In this document: one piece after another, positions 58,142-64,000 of the stretch
Layout of the letters: each line of letters starts with the position of its first letter
Position numbering within the stretch: position 1 is the stretch's first letter
NCBI GenBank assembly: GCA_016868455.1
Contig: VGGV01000001.1
Coordinates: forward strand, 62,001 to 126,000
DNA from: Bacteroidota bacterium
GTDB lineage: Bacteria; Bacteroidota; Bacteroidia; Chitinophagales; Chitinophagaceae
Length of the DNA stretch: 64,000 bases
Reading direction: 5' to 3'
Translations under genes and position numbers: made by a program
The notes under the pieces: model-generated
Databases searched by the model: none
Told to the model about the DNA's origin: nothing
What the model saw: the letters and a program-made list of their open reading frames with translations, nothing else

Positions 58142-59338
58142 TTACTTTTCAAAATAACAGAAATTTTCCCCCACCCATTCCTTGTCTTTATTATACCGTA
58201 CGCCAATCATCTTTCCCTTGCTCAGCCGGCTCAGGTTATTGGTGGCAACAGGTCTCGCATCACCATCTTTCCAGAAATAGAACATTCTGATCTCCGCCTT
58301 TGCAGGTACGTCGGGAGTTTGTATTACATCAGCATATTTTACTTTACGCTGCAGGATCCAGTTTTCCGGGTCGTTCACCTTGTCCATATCTTCCTGTTTT
58401 ACATCTATCACCACACCCTGTCCGGCAAAGGAGAACAACGGCTTTAGCACATAGTACTCCAGGTCAGCCGGTATTTGTTTCACTTCATTCAAATAATAAG
58501 TGGCAGGTACATAAGGATGTTTTATCAGCGGCAGGGTGTATTTACTGATGCGGTAAAACCAATTGGGGTGCGGGCACCATTCCACATCCAGGTTTTCAAA
58601 CAATATTTTTCCCTTTTCCTGTACTTCGGGGCTTTGCTGCTGAAGTTCATCAAAAATGATACGGTTGTAGATCCTTTGTATCGCCGTTAATTTTCCGTCT
58701 TTCCTATAAAGTAACTGATTGCCTTTTTTAATAAGTTCTGCCCGGCAAACCATTTGGATACCCAGGTAATCTTCGGTGCAGTAAAAATCAATTCTTGTTT
58801 TCTGCTGACGGGAAAAAATTTCAAGTAATATTACATTTTCGGGATTTTGGGCACCTACAATTATTTCTTTTAGCAACTGAATATAGCTTTCCCTGTTATA
58901 GCCGTTCAGGTAGCAGTCAAAATCCGGTGGCGGGGCAAAATGCTTCCCGAACACATCCTCCAGCAATACTTCGTAGGCAAACAAGGTGGGGAAGCCCTGC
59001 ATTTCTATCAGTTGCGGTTCATATTCCCCTGCTTCATTAATACAGATACCAAAATCAAAAGCAATGAAATGGGTATGCCCATTTTCACCCGGAACCCGCA
59101 GGTGCGGGGGGATGGCATTTTGGGTCAGGGCTTTGAAACCGGGATCAACAATGACATCCACAATACTTTCGCAGGCATCCAGCATTTTGTTCTTAAAATT
59201 TCTGGGGACAAAAACCGGTGTTTCTGCTACCCGGAATTCTATGGCGCCGGGATGGGCCTCGTTCAGTTCAGATAAAAAAGCCTCATATTTTTCTTTGCTG
59301 AATGCCTCGTTATAAGCCTTCCGCAATGCGGGGATCAT
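58142..59338 (-). CDS. ATP-grasp-like ligase of unknown substrate
   Basis: A 398-residue cytoplasmic protein with a circularly permuted ATP-grasp look: FDFGICINEAGEYEPQLIEMQ near residues 95-115; RIYNRIIFDELQ; DLEYYVLKPLFSFAGQGVVID, with the lysine and glycine-rich loop typical of ATP-grasp or glutathionylspermidine-synthase folds; RKVKYADVIQTP; and EIRMFYFWKDG. ATP-grasp enzymes join a carboxylate to an amine or thiol via an acyl phosphate. Its companions are an amidotransferase upstream and a cupin downstream, in one operon. The substrate is unknown and the call is by fold pattern only. Confidence 0.6.
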   Translation of the reverse strand: MIPALRKAYNEAFSKEKYEAFLSELNEAHPGAIEFRVAETPVFVPRNFKNKMLDACESIVDVIVDPGFKALTQNAIPPHLRVPGENGHTHFIAFDFGICINEAGEYEPQLIEMQGFPTLFAYEVLLEDVFGKHFAPPPDFDCYLNGYNRESYIQLLKEIIVGAQNPENVILLEIFSRQQKTRIDFYCTEDYLGIQMVCRAELIKKGNQLLYRKDGKLTAIQRIYNRIIFDELQQQSPEVQEKGKILFENLDVEWCPHPNWFYRISKYTLPLIKHPYVPATYYLNEVKQIPADLEYYVLKPLFSFAGQGVVIDVKQEDMDKVNDPENWILQRKVKYADVIQTPDVPAKAEIRMFYFWKDGDARPVATNNLSRLSKGKMIGVRYNKDKEWVGENFCYFEK

Positions 59339-59401
59339 ATCAGTTGGTTTAGCAACGGGAAGTTACAGAAGGAAGCCTGGGCAGCCAAAAAGCGAGGTCT
59401 T

Positions 59402-60247
59402 TTAAACCAATACGGGTTGTAATTGTTCGGCGGCCTGATTCAAAAAATTGGGCAGTATATGGGCATGTGTCCACATAATTTTATCGGGATCATTCAGGTG
59501 TTCAAGCATACTGTTGAGCTTTTCAATTCCATGACTTTCAATCACCGTTTTTCTTTTCTCTTCTGTTTGCAGGTACATACTCATTCCCGGAGCATCCGCT
59601 TCGGGATGAAACTGGGTGCCGATCATGTACTCATTGAAACGAATACCCATTAATGCCCTTTCGTAGGGAACATGTGGCCGGCTTTTTTCAATACAAAGAA
59701 TTTTGGCGCCCATTTCATTCAGCAGGTCATGATTGGGCTGGATGACCTGGTGTTTGCGGCTGTCAACAGCATAAAAAGGGTCTTTCAATCCTTCAAATAC
59801 CGGTTCGGTTTCCCCACCCTCCAGCATATGGACAGGAAATACTCCAAACGCCTCCGACTTTCTTTTACAAACAAGGCCTGCATTGAAGTAACGGCAGGCC
59901 AGCTGAAACGAATGGCAAATAAAGAAAACAAATTTCTTTTGCGTTGTATCGGGATTATTGTTCCATCTCTCCATTTCATCCAGCCAGTTGCACCAGTTGA
60001 TATCCCAGTCATCAAACCTTGTCAGGAGCGGATCACCAGGGCCTCCGCTGGAAATATAAATATCCCATGATGTGTCGGGCAGCTCATTTTTGAGGCGTAT
60101 ATCAAACTCCCGGGAGTGAATTTCAAGATTGCTTGTTTCGCTCCATTCTTTAATGATTTCACGGATACAGCGCATTCCCTGGTTAGGTACGCCTTCATAG
60201 AGGTCAAGGATTGCTACTTTAACCTGCCTTTTGTCAGACCAGTTCAT
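59402..60247 (-). CDS. Class I glutamine amidotransferase-like protein
   Basis: A 281-residue protein with the GATase1 triad visible: the nucleophile Cys111 in FFICHSFQLACRYF, and His214/Glu216 in GTQFHPEAD. The oxyanion-hole strand SSGGPGDPLL is near residues 67-75. It resembles GuaA-like or stand-alone GATases and probably hydrolyses glutamine to supply ammonia. It is the first gene of the operon; the ATP-grasp gene starts 63 bases later, a plausible acceptor of the ammonia. The C-terminal 40 residues (DKIMWTHAHILPNFL) extend beyond the GATase core. Confidence 0.82.
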   Translation of the reverse strand: MNWSDKRQVKVAILDLYEGVPNQGMRCIREIIKEWSETSNLEIHSREFDIRLKNELPDTSWDIYISSGGPGDPLLTRFDDWDINWCNWLDEMERWNNNPDTTQKKFVFFICHSFQLACRYFNAGLVCKRKSEAFGVFPVHMLEGGETEPVFEGLKDPFYAVDSRKHQVIQPNHDLLNEMGAKILCIEKSRPHVPYERALMGIRFNEYMIGTQFHPEADAPGMSMYLQTEEKRKTVIESHGIEKLNSMLEHLNDPDKIMWTHAHILPNFLNQAAEQLQPVLV

Positions 60248-60376
60248 TCAACAAACATAATAATTTATTGACGTACCTTTTAGTCGGTTGGTTTACAGAT
60301 TTACCCACAAATGTGGATTTTCCGGCAAGAAGCCCTCCGGAATATGATTAGAATAAAGTGGGTTTACGTTAACAGG

Positions 60377-62026
60377 TTATTTCTTTTCATAAACCTTTTC
60401 TCCGCCAACAAAAGTTTTCAGCACTGCCGTTTGCAGTATTTCATCAGCAGGTATTTTCATCAGGTCTTTATCCAGGATAACAAAATCGGCAAACTTTCCT
60501 GTTTCAAGGCTTCCTTTTTCATACTCTTCAAAATTGGCTTTGGCGGCCCAGATGGTCATGCCGCGGATGGCTTCTTCCCTTGACAGCGCATTTTCCATCT
60601 GGTAACCTCCGTTTGGAAATCCCTTTGCATCCTTGCGTATCACAGCTGCAAAAAATGTTTTAAAAGGGGAGATGTCTTCCACGGGAAAATCAGTACCAAG
60701 GGGCATCCAGCCATTTTGCTGCAGCAGTTGTTTGTAAGCATAAGCCCCCTTTTCCCTTTCCTTACCAAGCCTGTCTCCTGCCCAGTACATATCCGATGTG
60801 GCATGGGTAGGCTGCACCGATGGGATGATCGAGTTGGCGCCAAACAAATTGAAATCATTTTGATTTACCACCTGGGCATGTTCAATGCGCCAGCGCAGGT
60901 CGTTTTTTCCTTTCAGGTATCTGGCATAAATGTTCAGTATGGTTCGGTTGCCGCTGTCGCCAATGGCATGGGTACACATCTGGAAACCTTTTTGTGAAAT
61001 CCAGCCTGCCACTGAATCAAAATGCTCAGGTCTGCTCAGTAAAAAGCCATAGTGTCCCTGCTTATCGCTGTAGGGTTCCAGCAGGCAGGCGCCCCTTGAA
61101 CCCAGCGCCCCGTCGCCATATACTTTAAAGCTTCTTACATTCAGCCGGTCAGTTTTTATCTTTCCTGTTTTTTCCAGGTAATCATAGTTGGTTTTTTCAT
61201 CACTCAGCATAATATAGAGGCGCATTTTCAGTTCCCCGGTTTCCTGCAGTTTCTTAATCCCTTCGACCTGCGTATGACCGAGACCGCAATCATCAATGGT
61301 GGTAAGACCAACAGCAAAACAATTTTGCTCAGCTGCCTGCAGCGCTTTTTTGAATTGCACTTCGGTTTGCGCCGGGATTTTTGCTGACACAAGGTCAATC
61401 GCATTATCAATGAGGAGGCCGGTAAGCCTACCTTCCATTTCTTCAATTTCACCGCCGGTCAGCGTATCGCCCGGCTTCACCCCGGCAAGGTCAAGGGCTT
61501 TTTGGTTGGCGATGGCTGCATGGCCGTCTATTCTTGTTAGCAGCACAGGACGGTCAGGGAAAAGTTCATTCAGTTTTTCATTGGTTGGAAAGACTTTTAT
61601 TTCCCAGTCGTTCTGGTCCCACCCCCGGCCGGTAATCCAACCATCAGGGTTTTCTGCCGCAAACAACTTTACCTTTTCAACGGCTTCTTCCCAGCTTTGT
61701 GTGCCAACCAGGTTTACAGTGCGCAAACTGTTACCATACCCCACAAAATGTGCATGTGCATCAATGAAGCCCGGATAGATGAATTTACCACCGGCATCCA
61801 GCTTTTCCTTTACTTCATATTCTTTCAGCAGGCTGGCGGTATCACCGGTCGCCAGTATCTTCCCGTCTTTTATCAGCATGGCCTCAGCAGCGGAGCAGGC
61901 TGCATCAACTGTATAAATGGTTGCATTGTACACCAGCAGGTCGGCTTTTTCCTTCCTTTTATCCCTGTTGGTGCATGAAAAGTGAAAGATTGAAATAAGC
62001 ACAGGTAGTAAGATTATTCTTTTCAT
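60377..62026 (-). CDS. Amidohydrolase (YtcJ-type) lipoprotein
   Basis: A 549-residue lipoprotein; the start at 62026 gives a lipobox (Cys18 in FHFSC). The metal-dependent hydrolase fold is marked by GFIDAHAHFVGYG (the HxH metal pair), IDGHAAIANQKAL, THAIGDSGNRTIL, RIEHAQVVNQND and PLGTDFPVEDISPF near the end. It is of the YtcJ type (amidohydrolase-3 group), cleaving N-acyl or cyclic amide bonds; the substrate is unknown. Attached to the membrane on the outer face of the inner or outer membrane, it may degrade peptides or amides. It has no clear operon partner. Confidence 0.85.
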   Translation of the reverse strand: MKRIILLPVLISIFHFSCTNRDKRKEKADLLVYNATIYTVDAACSAAEAMLIKDGKILATGDTASLLKEYEVKEKLDAGGKFIYPGFIDAHAHFVGYGNSLRTVNLVGTQSWEEAVEKVKLFAAENPDGWITGRGWDQNDWEIKVFPTNEKLNELFPDRPVLLTRIDGHAAIANQKALDLAGVKPGDTLTGGEIEEMEGRLTGLLIDNAIDLVSAKIPAQTEVQFKKALQAAEQNCFAVGLTTIDDCGLGHTQVEGIKKLQETGELKMRLYIMLSDEKTNYDYLEKTGKIKTDRLNVRSFKVYGDGALGSRGACLLEPYSDKQGHYGFLLSRPEHFDSVAGWISQKGFQMCTHAIGDSGNRTILNIYARYLKGKNDLRWRIEHAQVVNQNDFNLFGANSIIPSVQPTHATSDMYWAGDRLGKEREKGAYAYKQLLQQNGWMPLGTDFPVEDISPFKTFFAAVIRKDAKGFPNGGYQMENALSREEAIRGMTIWAAKANFEEYEKGSLETGKFADFVILDKDLMKIPADEILQTAVLKTFVGGEKVYEKK

Positions 62027-62054
62027 TTGTATAGATATTGTTTTATGGTTCAAT

Positions 62055-62267
62055 TTATCCCGTGAAAGTACAGATTTGCCCAGCATGCTTTAAAAAAAGC
62101 AACTGCCGGGCGCCCCTTAACTTATCCGGGGTATGGTGAAAGCGGAACAGCAATAAATTTTTGTTAAGACCGGCTTTCGAAAGCTCCTCTATTGAGGGTA
62201 TATCCTGAATATTACGCTGAGGCAGTGCCAGCTTTTGGTTGCAGTTACCTATTAATCTTTCTCTCAT
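62055..62267 (-). CDS. Small hypothetical protein, uncertain
   Basis: A 70-codon frame between the amidohydrolase gene and the TamB promoter. It reads NCNQKLALPQRNIQDIPSIE, then SKAGLNKNLLLFRFHH, without a leader or transmembrane segment. The composition is protein-like, but I do not recognise the family, and the short length together with its position before a divergent gene makes it doubtful. Confidence 0.25.
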   Translation of the reverse strand: MRERLIGNCNQKLALPQRNIQDIPSIEELSKAGLNKNLLLFRFHHTPDKLRGARQLLFLKHAGQICTFTG

Positions 62268-62287
62268 TCCCGTTAATTGGTGCTGAA

Positions 62288-62319
62288 TTTGCCTAAAGGA
62301 TTCAATTGCAATACTTTTA
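62288..62319 (+). promoter_or_regulatory. Promoter TTTG-N20-TACTTTTA for tamB
   Basis: A TTTG minus-33 element at 62288-62291 and TACTTTTA (one base off TAnnTTTG) at 62312-62319 are spaced by 20 bases, fitting the Bacteroidota consensus. Transcription would start near 62325, about 11 bases before the likely coding start. Confidence 0.6.
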
Positions 62320-62335
62320 CGTAAAATAATAAGGC

Positions 62336-64000
62336 CTGAAACGGTTCAAGAAAATACTGAAGTGGTTCTTTCTTATCCTGCTTTTTTTGATAGCGGCTGC
62401 CTATATTTTTATTCAAACACCGTTTGGTCAAAACTGGATTGCCCGCCAGGTAACCCAAAGACTTTCAAAAGACCTGCAGACGAAAGTCAGGATTCAGCAT
62501 GTTGATTTTTCTCTTTTTAACCGGATGCACCTGGAAGGAGTGCTGATTGAAGACCAGCATGGGGATACTGTTTTATACGCCGGTGATGTGAAGGTGCGTA
62601 TTACTGACTGGTTTTTTATGAAAAAAAATGCGGAACTGAAATATATCGGACTGGAGAATGCACTCTTTAAATTTCAGCGGACAGATTCGGTATGGCGGCA
62701 GCAATTTCTTATTGACTATTTTTCTTCACCTTCCACCGGCAGCGCCCCGAAAAAAAAGGCGGGTATCCGGTTTCATTTAAAAAAACTGGAGATGAAGAAT
62801 GTCACCTTCCTGAAAAAAGACGAATGGAAAGGAGATGATCTGGCAATACAGCTTGGGACGCTTAACCTGGATGCGGATAAACTAAGCCTTTCGGGAAACA
62901 TATTTGAGGTGAATTCGCTGACGATAAAAGACCCTGTTGTTGCACTGAATAAATATCCAGGCCGCAGACCTCCCAAAAAAATCACTGCAGATGATGTAAT
63001 GGATGAGATCAGGCAAACCATTTCCTGGAATAAGGGGAATACTATAGTAAGGATAGGTAACCTGAAAATCTCCAACGGCATTTTTAAAGCCGATAAGCAG
63101 GGCAGGGAGCCGTTGGCTTATTTTGACGGAAAGCATATACTTTTTAGCGGCATCAATGGCGAGTGGGCACAGGCCAGCTTTACCGGTGATACCATTTTGG
63201 CCAAAGTGAAACTGGCGGCAAAGGAAAGAAGCGGGTTTGAAGTAAAAAATATGACAGCCGATGTGAAGATGACCCCGCAGGGGATGGCTTTCAGCAATAT
63301 GGAGATCATCACCAACCGGAGTGTGCTGCGGAATTATTACTCCATGTCGTACGACGATTTAAAGGATATGGACGATTATATCCACAAAGTGAAGATGGCA
63401 GCTGTCTTTGAAGATTCATATGTGGACAGTGATGATATTGCATTTTTTGCACCGGCACTTGGCAAATGGAAAAAAAATATTGTTCTGAAGGGCAAAGTAA
63501 GAGGTACGGTAGATGACCTGGCAGGAAGAGAAATGCTGGTTCAGGCCGGCAACGGTACTTTGCTGGACGGCGATATTTCCATGACGGGGTTGCCCGATAT
63601 CAACAAGACATTTATTGATTTCAAATCAAATGATTTCAGAACCACTTACCGTGATGCGGTAAGCATTGTGCCGGCAATGCATCGGGTGAGGGCCCCCGAC
63701 CTGCGAAAAATACAATACCTCCGTTTCAAAGGAAACTTTACCGGCTTTATACGGGACTTTGTAACCTTCGGCACTGTTGAAACCAACCTGGGTACGCTTA
63801 CTTCTGATCTCAATATGAAATTACCCGCCGGACAGGAGCCGGTTTATTCCGGCAACCTGGCTTCTGATGATTTCATGATCGGCGAATTGCTGGGCAACAG
63901 CCGGCTTGGCAATATCTCTTTTTCAGCCATCGTAAAAGGAACAGGGTTCAGTTCCAAAACCCGTAATACGACCTTAGATGGCGCCATTCATTACCTGGAC
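62336..64000 (+). CDS. Translocation and assembly module TamB-like protein, 3' end outside window
   Basis: The open frame runs from 62336 to the window end (555 codons so far) with no stop. It starts LKRFKKILKWFFLILLFLIAA, a single membrane anchor near the N-terminus. A large beta-rich domain follows (TPFGQNWIARQVTQRLSKDL, then VRIQHVDFSLFNRMHLEGVL, and IGNLKISNGIFKADKQG), as in TamB/DUF490 proteins that bridge the periplasm and help assemble outer-membrane proteins or carry lipids. Expected length is over 1200 residues. No ATG fits: a TAA precedes GGC-CTG-AAA-CGG, so CTG at 62336 is taken as the start, or the ATG has mutated. Confidence 0.8.
   Translation, partial: MKRFKKILKWFFLILLFLIAAAYIFIQTPFGQNWIARQVTQRLSKDLQTKVRIQHVDFSLFNRMHLEGVLIEDQHGDTVLYAGDVKVRITDWFFMKKNAELKYIGLENALFKFQRTDSVWRQQFLIDYFSSPSTGSAPKKKAGIRFHLKKLEMKNVTFLKKDEWKGDDLAIQLGTLNLDADKLSLSGNIFEVNSLTIKDPVVALNKYPGRRPPKKITADDVMDEIRQTISWNKGNTIVRIGNLKISNGIFKADKQGREPLAYFDGKHILFSGINGEWAQASFTGDTILAKVKLAAKERSGFEVKNMTADVKMTPQGMAFSNMEIITNRSVLRNYYSMSYDDLKDMDDYIHKVKMAAVFEDSYVDSDDIAFFAPALGKWKKNIVLKGKVRGTVDDLAGREMLVQAGNGTLLDGDISMTGLPDINKTFIDFKSNDFRTTYRDAVSIVPAMHRVRAPDLRKIQYLRFKGNFTGFIRDFVTFGTVETNLGTLTSDLNMKLPAGQEPVYSGNLASDDFMIGELLGNSRLGNISFSAIVKGTGFSSKTRNTTLDGAIHYLD

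Noticed and set aside
1-64000. Genetic code change (TAG to Gln or TGA to Trp)
   Set aside because: Several intact genes end correctly in TAG (FucP-like, 2938-2940) or TGA (GtrA, tpiA), with no coding after them.
1-64000. tRNA or rRNA genes
   Set aside because: No cloverleaf-like or rRNA-like stretch was noticed by eye; a covariance-model search could still find one.

Overview
The window looks like a chromosomal segment of a member of the Bacteroidota, most likely Chitinophagaceae. The signs are: many lipoproteins and beta-barrel proteins, a SprE/PorW-like type IX secretion lipoprotein, a TonB-dependent receptor with a carboxypeptidase-regulatory-like domain, an HYC_CC_PP-type protein, a FucP-type sugar transporter beside a ROK kinase, DUF4403/DUF4382/DUF2911 proteins, and several TAnnTTTG minus-7 promoter elements (for example 5271-5278, 43709-43716 and 54135-54142). 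I see no rRNA, tRNA, CRISPR array or insertion sequence. Family assignments come from recognising motifs by eye; no database search was run.

Layout. 0-9.4 kb: sugar uptake and phosphorylation (FucP-like transporter and ROK kinase, divergent), a glgA/TPR deletion scar, argS, GtrA, DUF4403, and a GNAT/AraC/VOC operon. 9.4-20 kb: a gene-free stretch rich in palindromes, dnaK with a duplicated C-terminal tail, small genes (RRM protein, DUF2200, DUF4177), CPBP protease, RNA ligase-like protein, a GlmU-like protein, tpiA and a frameshifted glycosyltransferase. 20-36.5 kb: acyl-CoA-binding protein, PafA-like phosphatase, a deleted MFS gene, DUF1028, ahcY, a PrsW-GNAT fusion, PBP1A and SprE/PorW. 36.5-43.7 kb: bactofilin/AtpI cluster, SprT-like protein, sucC and a putative porin. 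43.7-54.1 kb: a metal-handling region. It holds an HYC_CC_PP protein, two secreted HMA-domain proteins (one with Cys/His-rich repeats), a TlpA thioredoxin, a beta-barrel, an HMA-TonB receptor fusion, a His-rich secreted protein, the relic of a CusA-type efflux pump, DUF2911, a second TlpA and a sialidase-fold lipoprotein. 54-57 kb: a di-heme oxidoreductase/Rieske/porin operon. 57-60.3 kb (minus strand): a glutamine amidotransferase/ATP-grasp/cupin/beta-barrel operon. 60.4-64 kb: an amidohydrolase and a 3'-truncated TamB.

Two themes stand out. The first is the metal region, where almost every product is exported. Receptor, barrel, thioredoxins and metal-binding HMA proteins remain, while the adjacent tripartite efflux pump has collapsed into a tolC'-cusA' fragment. 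This suggests an extracytoplasmic copper (or related metal) capture and relay system. The second is gene decay. At least five genes carry a single in-frame stop where homologous coding continues, mostly explainable as CAG to TAG or TGG to TGA transitions. Others carry homopolymer or single-base frameshifts or internal deletions. Whether this is real decay, phase variation or sequence error needs read-level checking.
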